Source: Verticillium longisporum (taxonomy: Eukaryota > Ascomycota > Sordariomycetes > Glomerellales > Plectosphaerellaceae). From it: 64,000 nucleotides of DNA. Below, piece by piece: positions 46,091-58,641 of the stretch; the stretch's first letter is position 1; each line of letters begins with the position of its first letter. The stretch spans positions 992,001 through 1,056,000 of the forward strand of contig JAETXT010000005.1 in the NCBI GenBank assembly GCA_019188255.1. Reading direction: 5' to 3'. The position numbers and the translations under genes were made by a program. A model generated the notes under the pieces. The model worked only from the letters and a program-made list of their open reading frames with translations, was not told the DNA's origin and did not search any database.

Positions 46091-47800
46091 GATGAGGTAC
46101 GCTGAATTTCACAAGAAGAAAATATGACAGTCTGAGGATGAAAAAGTGAGGGGTGCGGTCGTTGTGAGTATAGTTCGTAATGATCAATGAAAGCAGAGCG
46201 GGTGAACGGGAAGTGAGATTTGGCGGCGATGACCGGTTGAAGTATGTTGAAGGGTCCTGGAACAAACTAAGATTGAAGAGAAAGAAAGATTGTAGTAAGA
46301 TGAAATGGGCAAGATACCTGCTAGTCAGAGGTTCTAGAGCATCGGGGTGCAGTTTTATGAATGCTGCAAAGTCTCGGACCCGAGCCCCTTTGCAGAAAAG
46401 AAGATGCAGCTAGCTCCCGAGAAGCACGCGGTGCCCCTGTCGATCTACCCCATAGAAAAAAGGGAGAATTCGAAACTCGAATAGAGTGTCATCGTATCCT
46501 GCATAACGCCGACGACCTGTGGGTGCCTCAAGTCATCGGATACTTGGCAGGGCTGGGACATGCTTCGGTCCTTTACGCGCAGTCTCTCGGCAAGTGACGC
46601 GAAAGCTTGTACTAGCTCCAACAAGTCCGGCCTCGTCTTTCCTGTCGTGGTACATCTCATCTATACAATGACAGCTGTTGTTGGCCCTCCCGTGACAAAG
46701 CACAAATCTCGACTTTTGCGACGAGATCGGGGTTTCCTTCCTTTTCGCCAAGCTGTCCTTGGGCGTGCTCGAGTGTGGCCATGTTCGCTGCAGTTATCAC
46801 GCAGGTCCCAATCTTGCCTCAGAGTATCTTTTGGCGCATACCTAGGTGCTGTGCTCGTTTACGAAGATTTATCTGGCTTTTTTAACAGTCTCGCCAAGCG
46901 CTGGCTCGGACCGCCTCGCATTCCACAGCGGCTTCGTCGAGGGGGGTTCACTGCGCTTTGCGAGCACTGGTCTAGGTTGAGCGAGGTTGAGCAGACCTCA
47001 AGTGAGGCTGTGTACCCCTGCTCACCTGCTTCTAGTGGGGAGAGCTGATCTATGAGCAGATCATGAAGGGAGGCTCTCCAGAACCAACAAGATCAGATTC
47101 TTCCTTCCTCATGACGCGTCCCATCAACACTCTTATTAGGTATGCCCCGCATGACGGCCCTGCAGTGAGACCGATACCCGTTAGAGGCCGTCTTGTCGTG
47201 AGGCGGAGCAAGGGCGTCAAGGCCGGAAAGGGGCAACGCCCGAGTACACATACGACGAGAAGAAACAAGCAATGCACTGCAAGACGACAGCAGCAATCTC
47301 GAATGCAGAATGGCTTTGAGGTCCACTTCTGCCCGTCAGGTCAGCCCCCATCAGGAAAGGCCCGTGTGAGGTTGAGTGGATCTGGACCCTGGGAATCCAG
47401 ATCGGGCATCGCACAACGCTCGTACTTCGTATATACGCCGATTCGATACGAAGGTGCCGCCGCGCACGAGCGAGCGAGCGAGCGAGCGAGCGAAGCGACC
47501 AACCGACTTGCCTTCTCGTACATGGCTCGCGAGACGAGGCGAAGCCGCCCGACGGCGCTGCCGATCAATGGGGACAAGACCATGGCATTTTTTCCGGAGA
47601 TAGTGTCGTAGTTGGCCTTGCTTGGAGACATATACTCGCGCAGGCGCTCACCACGGTTTCGATTCGAAACGTGGTTTCACGGCTTCGCCTTCCGTCCTCG
47701 CTCTTTTTCCAACCTCTGTGGTTCACATTGACAAGTCGCCAAAAAACTTGAGCTTTTTCTCTTGTTGAGAGGCGATTTCCACCTCAACACCAGGGCCACC
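46091..47800. other. Shared upstream region of the divergent RTA1 pair
   Basis: 1.7 kb between divergent RTA1 genes, carrying both promoters. Small frames are present but none is convincing. A (GAGC)n microsatellite lies at 47468-47493. Confidence 0.5.
47468..47493. repeat. (GAGC)n microsatellite
   Basis: About six GAGC units upstream of the second RTA1 gene. Confidence 0.85.
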
Positions 47801-48755
47801 ATGTCCTCAGACGCGGGCGCGGCCTCGGTCGATAGCTTCGACTTCGAGCTCTACCGCTACACGCCCTCACTACCCGCCGCCATAGTCAGCGTCGCCATCT
47901 TTGCCGTCCTCACGGCTGTCCACGTATGGCGAATGTTGCGGGCGCGCGCCTTCTACTTTACGCCTTTCGTCATTGGCGGCATCCGTAAGTTCCTGCTCTC
48001 CCAAGCGCCGCAAACCCTCTGCAGTGGCCAAGCCCGAGCGCCGCGATTCTGACCTTCGTCCCTCTGCAGTCCAGGTCATAGGCTACTGCGGCCGCATATG
48101 GGGCCACTTTGACAAGCTGTCCATCCCCGGCTTCATCGTCCAGGCGATCCCGATCCTCGTGGCCCCAGCCCTCTACGCCGCCTCCATCTACATGATCCTC
48201 GGCCGCCTCATACGCACCCTCCACGCCGAGCACCTCTCCCTGCTGCCCGTGGCCTGGGTGACGCGCATCTTCGTGACGGGCGACGTCGTCGCCTTCTCCC
48301 TGCAGGCGGCCGGCGGCGGCATCCACGCAGGCGGCACGCTCGACCTGTACAAGCTCGGCGAGAAGATCATCATCGCGGGCCTCTTTGCGCAGATAGTCGT
48401 CTTCGGCTTCTTCGTCGTCACGTCCGTGCTCTTCCACCGCAGGATGAACGCCCAGCCGCCGACCGGCGCGTGGGCCGCCAAGGTCCCCTGGCGGCGCTAC
48501 CTCTGGGTCCTCTACGCCACGAGCGCCGTCATCCTCGTGCGCAGCGTCTTCCGCGTCGTCGAGTACCTGCAGGGCAATGGCGGCTACCTCATCTCGCGCG
48601 AGATCTTCCTGTACGTGTTCGATGCGCTCCTCATGGCGCTCTGCATGCTCATCTTTGCCGTGTGGTACGTGGGGCACCTTGAGAAGAAGCAGAAGCGGAA
48701 AGGGCGCCGCTGTCATGGGCAGGATGGTGTGGAGATGGAGATGGGTCGCAGGTGA
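47801..48755 (+). CDS. RTA1-like seven-transmembrane protein (paralogue)
   Basis: Second RTA1-family membrane protein, with two exons, 47801-47984 and 48070-48755, giving 289 residues. The start has a strong context (GCCACCATG). Helices include LPAAIVSVAIFAVLTAVHVW, VQAIPILVAPALYAASIYMI, IIIAGLFAQIVVFGFFVV and FDALLMALCMLIFAVWYVG. Family motifs are GGILQVIGYCGRIW, SLQAAGGGIHAGG and VRSVFRVVEYLQGNGGYL. The C-terminus is basic then Met/Glu-rich (KKQKRKGRR). The intron position after GGI, phase 1, matches the neighbour at 45053-46090, but the neighbour's second intron is absent. Sequence divergence suggests an old duplication. Confidence 0.94.
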
Positions 48756-49205
48756 AGCACCGGAGAGGAGAAGACGTTGTCGAGTTGGCAATTCTCATTT
48801 GAATCCCGAATGGCCTTGCTACCTAGATTAAAGAGGTCCAATTTCCTCTTCATAGACATGAATCAATATGTGTGATACAAAAACCTTTAGGTCCTGGTGA
48901 GCCCCAGATCAAATGTGCGTCCCTGGTGGTCATTTTTCAAGCCGCGCTGTTGAGAGGACATATAAAGATCGTGATGATGCGAGCTGCCTTGCTACTACCA
49001 CGGGCTGAAGAAACCCATGAGGCTAACATGACCGTGGCGAATGACTATGCAGATTCAATCGAGTTGCTACAAGGAGGTGGAGGCTCCTGGCCTGCGAACC
49101 ATACGAATGTGGCCCGTGACAGAAAGCTGAGGCCGAATAAACCCACTTTTTATCTTCCGATTGATCTTTCGCTTCAGAATTCAACACATTTCAACACATT
49201 TCAGC
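48756..49205. other. Intergenic, convergent gene tails
   Basis: About 450 bases between the RTA1 gene (+) and the Zn2Cys6 gene (-). No gene seen. Confidence 0.5.
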
Positions 49206-50619
49206 CTATCGGTGGCTTTCATCAGCCGTCTCGACCATTTCGAGCGGCCACGACGTCCACGGCCGCCAGTAGTCGCCCAGCAGGTCATCCACCACGTCAA
49301 CAATGTCTTTCCCCCACCCCTCAATGAACCAAAAGCCGCGGAGACGGTGCAGGATGACGCCAAAGTAAGCGAACATGATGAGGGCCGGCGGCTGGCGCTG
49401 ACGGAGCTGCATGAAGAAAAAGTCGGGCGCGACGAGGATGAACATGATGGGCCCCGACGAAACCTGGTTATGGCCAAAGGCCTCGAGCACCTGCTCATCA
49501 AACGAGTCGAACTGTTCGACAAACATAAAGCACTTGATGAGCGCGCGCAAAATTTTGTCGTAGGCACCGGCATCGCTGCTCCCCCGCCACGCCGACCGAA
49601 TCTCCCTCAGATGACGGGCGCTGTCGCCGGCGGCGTCGTCGGGGTCCAGTTCTTCCCAGTTGCCGACATCGAGCATGACCCTGAGAGGGCTGCTCCAGAT
49701 GATTCTGTGGACGGGTTCGAGGACGATGCTGACGCCGCGTATCATGCTGACCCATTCAAGCCCCAGGATGCGGTCCTTCATGCTGCGTCTCGAGGTCCCA
49801 GCGGCCTCTTCGCCGAGTTGCCTGGTGAGGCTGAAGGTGCAGATAATGTTGAGGGATGCAAAGGCGAAGAGTGCCTCACTGTTTGCCTCGTTCATCTCGC
49901 TGATCGCTTGGTTGAAGCCCTGTATGGCGAGGGTGTGGTGGGCGGCGGCCTCGCGCACGAAGCTCGATTTGGTGAGCTTTTTTCATGGGCGAGGTGCAAT
50001 GCGGACAAACACAAATGCCGTGCATGAGGAACTCATGCTGGGTTGCGATCTCGGGTACGGTGATCTGCCATATGGGGGCGAACTTTGGATGAGTGATCAA
50101 GAGACTGCTTGTCGACACGGTCCAGTGGTGAAGCAGGCCGAGGTCATGCAGGGTGAAGGACGGGGCGTCACCGTGGGAGGCGGATGTGGTCGTCGAGAAG
50201 GGCGACACGGCGGCCGGGCTGGGGCCATGAGAACCGGTATTCAGGTGTGACTCTGCAGGAGACGGAGCTGGCTGGCCGTTGTCGGTACTGGTGATTGGAT
50301 GGATGGAGGATGTGTGTGACGTCGATCCAACAACCGTCGCTCGGCCCCGAGGAAGCGGCTGTTCAAAATACACACAGGAGACGCCATGCCGATGACAAGC
50401 TTTGCAGGTGGGACGTTCTTCATTGCACTGCGGTACAGCATCAGCGTCACGTGTTGGATAGCGGGGAGGGGAGCTCCAGCGTACCTTGACGCGCCGTCTC
50501 TTGCACTCGACACATCCTGTCCTCGACTTTGTGTGGGCTTTGCGTCGGTGCGTGGAAACAAGGGGAGCAATGCCCGAGGCGTTGGGCGAAGGAGAACGGG
50601 TCGACGGCACGGATGGCAT
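49206..50619 (-). CDS. Zn2Cys6 fungal transcription factor (two frame breaks)
   Basis: Nuclear zinc-cluster regulator. Exon 1 is 50619-50485, followed by a 57-nt intron and an exon from 50427. The spliced cluster GCVEC-KRRRVKC-NEERPTC-KAC-HRHGVSC has canonical spacing. A Ser/Thr/Pro-rich linker follows, then the common TF middle region: LHDLGLLHHWTVSTSSLL, ATQHEFLMHGI, ALHLAHEK, REAAAHHTLAIQGFNQA, NSEALFAFASLNIICTFSL and FEQ-like LLGDYWRPWTSWP. The frame breaks twice: near 50009-50011 between HGIC and LSALHLAHE, and at the T run 49978-49983 (A run in the gene) between HEK and LTKSSFVREAA. Adding one base at each gives 452 residues. Both lie in a strongly conserved segment, so sequence error is likely. 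It is divergent from the acyltransferase-like gene at 51644. Confidence 0.9.
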
Positions 50620-51643
50620 GAAGATACGTCAGAGATGGCTCGATACGAAGGGGGATGAAAGGTTCGGTCCAACGCAAGATCGAGATGAACGAGGCACCGT
50701 GGTGAAGTGTACAAACGAGATGGGAGATGGAGTATGGGGGATTGTGTTGATGGAGGAACGATGTACGAGAGACAAGTGGAGGCTTGGCTTGTCTTGGGGC
50801 TGAGCCTCGTAGCAAGCAGATCGTTTCTGGTCGTCAGTGGATCTCGGACCTCGTATCTCGTTTATCGACTTGGCCCCTGATCGCTTGCTCGCGTGCTCGC
50901 GTGCTCGCGTACCATGGATTCGCTCGCACGTTCAAGACGATCTGTGGTACAATGTACAACAGCCAGGCCCATCTGACGCATCTTCAACTCTTGATTGTCT
51001 CCTTCGGATGAATCCTTCGGATGAAATTACTGCTGGTCTGTCGGGCTGCTGTTCGCATGGCACCTAACTATTGTGGTGCAATGCGGACCAGCTGTGAGCA
51101 GCTGGCCCGCCCAGGAGGCAGGTGATGTGTTGACGTCACGCGAGAAGTCTCACACGCGAAAAAAAAAACTGCACTAGGCAATGACGATGGGGATGGGCGC
51201 TGAGGGGGCAACTGCTGTCGGTGAGAGCCATGAAGTCAACGATCCGTGCTCACGACTCCTCAGCCTCGACCGGCCATCATCTTTCTCGTCATCTTTCTGC
51301 TTCGTGCAGCTGACCTCGTCATGCAGCTCTTTTCCACCTCCTGCACCTACATTCGCCAGTCTCACCAGTGAGGGCTTCTCGAGGTGGAACCCCAGCCTCA
51401 GCTCTCTCGTGCCACGCAGCTGACCCGCCTAGGGAGCGACAATGTCTTTTTAACTTTCTTTCGCGCCTCGAAATCACGCGCCAGCTTGTCGCCATTGCTA
51501 TCACTTCCATTCCCTCTCTCTTCATACATCAGTGGTTTACATCAGTGGTTGAAGCGTGCATCTCGCAGCATGATAGCATAACATAGCACAGCACCGGCAC
51601 CTCTTGCACTTCATCCAGCAGCAGCAGTAGCCTGGCATCAACA
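50620..51643. other. Divergent promoter region
   Basis: 1 kb between the Zn2Cys6 gene (-) and the wax-synthase-like gene (+); it may carry shared control sequences. A pyrimidine-rich stretch lies at 51260-51560. No gene seen. Confidence 0.5.
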
Positions 51644-53217
51644 ATGACGGGCTCCCAGCCTGAGGCCCTGGCAGCCGTCCTCCTCGCTCAACACCGCGCC
51701 GCTTTCAAGGCAGACGTCGCCGCCGGCCGAGCCAACCCGCTCAATATCCCCTACCACTTCGTCCCGGCATTTGTCCTGCCCATCCTGTACATGGCCCTGC
51801 CGCACACGAAGCGCCCTTGGCTCTACACCGCCCGCTGGCTCGTCCTAGCCGTCGTCATCCTGTTCAACCTCGACATGGTGCGTACCACGTCGAGCACCAA
51901 CGTGGCCATTGCCTACGTCACGGGTCTGTGGGCCGTTTGGAGCATCATGCACAACCTGACCATGCTCGTGTGGATGCGCCCGCAATTTGACGCCGAGAGA
52001 GTGCGCCGTCATCCCAAATTCCCGAGGCCAGCTTCGAAATCGACCGTCTCCAACGGACACGCCGCCCACCCCCCGAAATCCTCGCAGGTGAGAGCATGGG
52101 CTCCCGGTGCCGATGTCGAGAAGTACGACTACACCTGGCAAGCGTTCCCTGCCTCGGCCCCTTTTTCCGAGCGCCTTTACTGGTCCTTCGAGCTCTTCGC
52201 CAGCTTCCGCGGCGCCGGCTGGTCCTGGGCCATCCCCACTATCCCTTCGCCGCAGCGGCCCGAGAAACCTCTTTCGGGTGAAAAGGTGCGCATGGACACG
52301 GTGCCACTCGTGACCCACGCCGGCTACGCGACCTACCCCACCGAGCGGGCCTTCAACGTCGCCAAGCTCCGCGCCGTCGCTGTCGCCTACCTGGCCCTCG
52401 ACGCCATCAAGGTCGGCATGATGAAGGACCCTTACTTTGTACTTGGCTCCTCCGCCGCCGCCGCGTTGCCCCTGCCGCGCCACCTCGCCCTGCTGCCGCT
52501 GTGGCTCGTCCTCGTCGTGCGCCACCTCATGATCCTGTCCGGCCTCTACGCCGCCATCGCCTACCTGCTGTCCATGCACGACCTCGTCCAGCGCCACGTC
52601 GTCTCGCGCTTCATCCCCGCCCGCGCCGAGCTCTGGCAGTACAGCTCCGTCTTCGGGTCCCCGTCGCCGTCCTCGATCGCGGCCTCGCCGGCTTCTGGTC
52701 CGCCTGGTGGCACCAGACCTTCCGCATCGACTTTGCCGGACCCGGTGCCTTCCTCGTCAGAATGGGCCACCTCGCGCCGCGGTCGCCCGCCGCTCAGCTC
52801 ATCGGCCTCGCAGCCGCCTTTGTGCAGTCCGGTCTCCTCCACGGCTGCGGCAGCTTCACGGCCGTGCCCCGCACGACGGTCTGGTACCCCATGGTCTTCT
52901 TCGCGCTCGCCGGCGTGGGCGTCGCCGTGCAGCGCGCCGCGTGCAGCGCGCTCACTCCCTGGATCGCGGGCTTGCCTCGGTCGGTGCGGCGCGCGGGGAA
53001 TCTGGCTTTCGTGGTGCTGTGGCTGCACGCCACTGTCTGGCCTGTGGCCGAAGATTTCACCATATCGGGTGTGTGGCTTTTTGAGCCGGTGCCCGTGTCA
53101 TTTGTCAGGATGCTCGGGGGCGGGCAGGTTGATCACGCCGTCTGGAGGATCGATTGGGATGCGTGCCCGCATTGGATCCAGGGGAGGCATTGGTGGCAGA
53201 CCGGCTTTGGGGGTTGA
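51644..53217 (+). CDS. Wax-synthase-domain (MBOAT-type) membrane acyltransferase
   Basis: Polytopic ER-type membrane protein with a wax-synthase domain, the superfamily that includes plant wax synthases and fungal acetyltransferases of secondary metabolism (TRI7-like). The substrate is unknown. The start is the ATG of MTGSQPEALAAV, with several N-terminal helices (YHFVPAFVLPILYMAL, WLVLAVVILFNLDMV). Conserved blocks are ERLYWSFELFASFRGAGWSW, LYAAIAYLLSMHDLV and WWHQTFR, then FVQSGLLHGCGSF, which carries the family histidine. The frame breaks at CCCC 52659-52662; one more C joins YSSVFGSP to VAVLDRGLAGFWSAWW and gives 524 residues. Without it the upstream frame runs into a Ser/Pro-rich nonsense tail to 53260. 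Confidence 0.9.
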
Positions 53218-56200
53218 TTTTTCTGGGGGGTGGGGGAGACACTTGAAGAAATCAGACTAGATGATTAGACTTATGGTAGAAGTAGCAGCACCCGGAACAT
53301 TAGCGACATATTATTATTACATGATCAGCCAGTCCCGATGGCTTTACTCTCCAGCGTACAGCTGAGCCGAACCTCTGAAGCTTCCTAGCAGATTTATGGA
53401 TGTCGAGCGATAATTCCCAGGTACTTGGCACTGTTGGTCAGGCTTCCGTGTCTCGGCGTTGCCTGTCGCGCCGACCTTGGTCCAGCCATGGACATTGGTC
53501 GTTCAAGCTGGAAATGTACTCAAGCTACCGTCGCTTTGCTCAAATAAACAACAAGATGCTTGGGTCACCTACTCCGCCCCGGAGAGCCAGAAGAACGAAT
53601 CGGCAAAAAGGGCCGGCACGCAAAGACAAGGGCTCGGACCGCTTCGCCGTGCATGCACCTCGGCGTCGTCATTCACGTCGGCGTTGCCCCTCCCCCCGGG
53701 AACACGTCGCGGTGCCGTGCACTTTCGGCAAGGCGGGTCTGTCCGCCAGCAGACGCTGTCGCGCCAAGACCAACGTCATGCATGCGAGGCTCAGAAAGTG
53801 AGGACGAGGCGATCAAGCATTCCACCATGTCGGGTTCGGCGAGTACCTCTTCTTTTCATCGTATTGTTCTCTCGTGGCGATCATGATACTTATTCCTTTG
53901 GGGCGTAGTCCAAGAACTGCGCGCTTGGGTTTAACGAACTAGACATTTGCGGAGGAAGAGCTCGTCGACATGTGTCTCGAAAGTGATTGAGGCGACTCGC
54001 CTCCGGACCTACGCAATCGTCAGCATGGGTCATGTCCAAGGCCGTGCCGACTCAAGGGTCCGGTGGACGTACATTGATCTCGGCAAGCCCGGGAGGGTGA
54101 TGGCAGTTGCGATGTGTAGCGTGCAGGGACCTGAAGACGGCACCTCGCGGCTGCCAGTGGTGGGCTTGGGGGTCCGGAGAGCACTTGACGTCACACCTGG
54201 TCCGGGATGCCACCTCGAGCAGATGCCTTTCAAGGCCTCATGACCATGACGGGGGATGGCGGTCATATCAATCGCTTGGCCCGAGCCAGGATCGCGGGAT
54301 CGAAGTCGCTGTCGTGCTGCGCTGGGTGCTACTCGCACCGAGATGATGGCGAGCACAGCAAAGTGCGGCGAAGCTTGTTAGAGGGACTGCATGAATAGCC
54401 CACAGAGGCCGACGCAGAAAGTCGTAGTAGAATCCTTCACCTCGATGTTTTGCGAAATCTCGATCTCGACTTTCAGTGTAGATCAGCACCTTGCCCTGCG
54501 CATTCGCAAGAACCCAGAAAGTCACCCGTATGAGCACCCTGTAGGGCCTGGGGATACGTCACTCGCGAGGTCAAACAATGGCGGACCACACCTCAGGGGC
54601 CTGCGTTCCTTCGATGTGAACTGGACCATCGTGCTCGACGGACGTTGCAGGTCTGCGCCCTGTTGAGCTATAGTCCGGCTGAGTTTACTACCCCAACTCA
54701 GTGAAGCTTGCCTGCGATATCAAAGGACGACCCAGGTCAACCTGGAGGTAAGCAAAGAGACATGCCATCTGTCAGGTTGATGGTGAAACAAGGCACTGGA
54801 ATGCTGTGACGAGTATTGGCGGGGTACGCAGCCGCGGATGGTAACATGCTGGCGTACCACTTCCAGCTCCGTTACAAAGCGATTGGAAATCAGGGACAAA
54901 GCAGCAGCCGTTTGCGGTAGACGTTAAAGACGGCAATCCTAGCGCCTCGGACACCCGAGACACTGTGGATCGTCCCAAACCAACCACATCTCTCGTGGCA
55001 CTCGCAGCGCGTGATGATTGGTTAGAGGCCTATGCAGGCAATCTAACGCCAAAACCGCGTTGGGGCCGCGACGAGACGCGTTTGACGCGTCCGCGTCGCG
55101 CGACCGCCAACGTCATCCACCTCGTTGGATGCGCGACAGCGCCCGTGGCCAGGGAGAGAAAGAAGGTGCATCGCAAGACAGACCTAGACAGTGCGTCGAA
55201 GTACTATGACCGAGCTGGACCACGTTTTTCTAGCAGCACTTCTGCGCTGAAGGGGCTTCGCTCATTGCTTTTTGTCCGCTTCTTCCACATCAAGTGCAAA
55301 TTCGTCGCGTTAATGGTGCCGATAGGTGCCCGCGATCTACTACTGCAATGACCGGCAGGCGAGACATGTCGGCGTGCTACTTCCGGCGCGTAGAAGCCTG
55401 TGAGTCCGAGGCAGAATACCACGTCGCTGCAGGTAGACCCAGCCATGAGCGATATACTACGCAAGGCTGCAAGGTGTGAAGAGGCGCTGCCTGTGTTCCG
55501 CAGACTTCATGCGAACCTGCCCATTTCCCCACCTGAGACGGAAGTCGACAAAGGTAGAAGTCGATAAAAATCGTTACACCGCCCCTCTACAGTATTGAAT
55601 TTGGGGCCCCTCATCGTCAGACGACTGCTGGCCCTGCGTCGGACAAGCGGTGGTGCCCCTCCGGCCCCGGATCATGTGCGCCACGACCGCGGCGGTAGTT
55701 GCGCGGGAGATGACCGGCCCCAGAAAGACGTTGAACAGATCTGAGAATTTGCCCTGGATCGGCGTTCGTGGGTGTCATCCGTTGTTCGAAGGGAGAGCGA
55801 GCGAGTCGTGTGGTGAGTGCGGTCGCCGCGGTCTACACACTTCAAGGCGCCGCGAAGTGGTGTGCCAGCTCCATAATGACGGCAGGCGAGGAGGCGCTTA
55901 CCAATGAGCAAGGGCTGAGACAGAACAGGCCTGTGGCTGCACCTTGCGTTTACGTCTAAGTGCTTGCATCGGGCGCTCGATCGGGCCCCGCTCTTGCCCT
56001 CCCTAGCCCTGGCTGCCTCGTGGCGGGCAGACAGAAGCTGGTTCGATACAGTCCAATAGTGCCCGTCGTGGAGTGGGACCTGAGGTTGTTGCTCCGAGAG
56101 ACGAGCGAGAGGGACAGTCACGATTGTAGTCCTGGCTTTCCTGTCACCAGGCCCCTCCTAGGTCGATCAATTGCTCGATTCCATCAGGGTATCGGCCGTG

Positions 56201-57796
56201 CGAGATGCTGCCGACGTTGCCGCGCCTCAGTAGGTCAGTAGTCGCGCATTATGGCGCAGACACAGCAAACCTTTCGCGCGCTTCAGGGCGGAAAACTGAG
56301 TTGCTCGCCACAGATTGCTGGCCGAGACGGGCCGTAAGCTTTTCGACAAGTGGACCGAATAAAAAAAAGAAGGGACCATCTGAAAAGAGGCAACAGTCCT
56401 TGCGCAACGAGTCAGATTGTCAGGAGGTCATGAAGGTCTGGCCACCGAGCAAGCGCAGATGGCCTGTTCGGGCGGGTGACTGGAGGGCGATCTGAACTTG
56501 CGACTGTGAGGTGCATGTGCATGTGGAAGGAAGGGAGGGGGCGAGCCGTACCCTTAGTACAGGGCGGTGCGACGGCAGCCCCCCTAGTGTCGGGGTTATC
56601 GGTAACAACCGGTGTATGGTCTGCAGTTAGTCCGGAGGGGCACCGGAGGAGGAGGGGTAGAGGAAGAGGGGGAGGGGGAGCCATACAACATGACTGACAT
56701 GTCTGTCGATCTCGCGATCTGGCAGCGGATGAGAGAAGATCGGCTGGAGGATGTCAAGTGCGAGTGGGGTGAAGAGGGAGACAAACTACTGGGAAAGGGT
56801 GAAGCTGAGGGCGATGCTCAGGGAGAAGGGTGCATCGAAAAGAGCTATCGTCAACCCTTTGTCTCCCTCCACATTGTCTCGGATGACCTGCTGCTCGGCC
56901 AGAAGCAAAGTGCCTCTCAGCTTGCGTGGTTGTTGCATGAACTGATGGCCAGGACAAAGACAGAATAGTGACCAGAGGGGGAGAGCGCTGAGGGAAGCGG
57001 GGGGCGGCAAAAGCAAGGTGAGCACTTGGCGACCCTGGCGAAGATCGATATCGCGCTCCCTTACAGACAACCGGGGCGCCTGAAGGAGGTTTGGCTGTTT
57101 CGGGCCCTTTCATCGAGGTGTAGCAAGGACATTGTGGGTGGGGGAAGAAGCGCGAGTGAGCTAAGACAGTGAAGCCCGGACTTGTACCTGTCCAGACCAC
57201 GAGGACGGTCCAGATGTAGTTCATGCGTCGCGGTCAGGTACCCCAGGCTGCAAGGACGATGCCGCTCAGAGTAGTCGCGACCAAAGACATGAGGGAGGGC
57301 AGGCGCGACGCACTGTGGCTCTCTGTACCGGATCAGACCAGGTCTTCGGGCCGACCAATCAGATACACCAAGGCGACCCACCTTCCATTGCCGGTTGAGC
57401 GACGGGATCTGCCTGCCAACTTGTGACCTTGGGCCTGCGCAGACCTTAACTACAGGCCCCCGCAACCGCCCACCTGCCATTCCGACCCTCACTTCTCCCT
57501 CCTTCAACCCACCCACGCCTGCCAGTTCTGCCGCATCCGTCAACACTTCAAATCATCACCCATTCCACCGCATCCGGCACAAAAGACACCAACTTCAACA
57601 ACACTGCACCATTAAAGAGAGAGCTTCATCGTCTTCGAAACGTCTTTCTTCAAGCTATTCACCATCCGCACACTACTCTATTCGAACCCGGCGCATTCCA
57701 TCTCATCGTCGCAAACCAGTCGCAAACCAGTCGCATCCCGCCAGAAGCGCCCATCGCCAACCTCTTCCACCACCCACTCAACCAGAACCACCCACA
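53218..57796. other. 4.6 kb without a confidently recognised gene
   Basis: Many short overlapping frames lie on both strands. The only stretch I would look at again is 56786-57300 on the minus strand, where hydrophobic exon-like pieces (MNYIWTVLVVWTG; SLVATTLSGIVLAAWG) lie upstream of a protein-like block (LAEQQVIRDNVEGDKGLT to IALSFTLSQ) preceded by a good acceptor. Frames could not be joined without assuming an error, so no gene is called. Confidence 0.4.
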
Positions 57797-58641
57797 ATGC
57801 TGATGCCCTCAGCCTTCTCGTGCGATGCGTCACAGCAGCACTACCCGTCATATCCTCACACTCGCCTGCAGTCGGCCCTCTTCGCCTCGCCGCCCGCCAG
57901 CCCCCTACCCTTGCCTCCACACCCGCCATTGGCAACATCTTCAACACCTGCCGCTCGCTGCAGTCTCTCCTCACAACACCACCACCACCAGAGCGCGCGC
58001 AATTGACGCAGCTGCCCACACCGCCCATGGCTCACGCGCCATCTCCTATCAAGCTCCGCCTGCGCCCTCGCGCGCCGAGGCCCGACAACTCCTCTGCCCC
58101 CGACTCCCGCCCTCGCAAGAAGATTGTGAAGCGCGCGCCGCCGGGGCGCAAACAAGCGCCGCCGTGGTGCCGATGACGACCTTGGTCGCATGGACCTCAC
58201 CAGCGACGATGACAGCGATAACCAAATTGAAGCCGACAGCGAGAGCGACGCCGACGTCCCCGCCATGCCTGCCGCTCCCTCTACGCCGAAGCGCGCGCGC
58301 ATCGCTCCCGAGGTCATCCCCTCGGCCTCGCCCGTACCGACTACCACAACCTGCACGCTGCGTCAGATACAAACCTGCCCCTCCTGAACCTGGCGCAAGG
58401 CAGCGGTGTCGAGGTGGAGCGTGATGGCGAGCACTGGAGCACCGAGGACGACCGCATCCTCGTGGAACTTGTCCTCGAGAAGCTTCGTCTCAGCAAGACA
58501 GAATGGCAAGACTGCGCACGCAGCCTGGGCAAGGACCGCAACAGCCTGTCGCGCAGGTGGCGGAGCCTCATGGCCCAGGGCGATGTCGGACTCAAGCCTA
58601 CGCGCGCGAGTCGACGGGGCAAGCTCCACGGAACGTGGTGA
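57797..58641 (+). CDS. Myb/SANT-like DNA-binding protein (three frame breaks)
   Basis: Putative nuclear DNA-binding protein. The start is the ATG of MLMPSAFSCDASQQ. The N-terminal part is Pro/Ser-rich, with IGNIFNTCRSLQSLL and PSPIKLRLRPRAPRP, then basic KKIVKRAPPGRK, acidic SDDDSDNQIEADSESDADV and KRARIAPEVIP. The C-terminus is one Myb-like helix-turn-helix, EHWSTEDDRILVELVLEKL to RNSLSRRWRSLM, ending RGKLHGTW. The frame must be mended at the C run 57901-57905 (+1 C), near 58149-58155 (extra base or two missing) and at CCCC 58318-58321 (+1 C). With these changes the protein is 281 residues and intronless. Read literally, the only long open pieces are the separate N- and C-terminal fragments. 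Confidence 0.75.
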
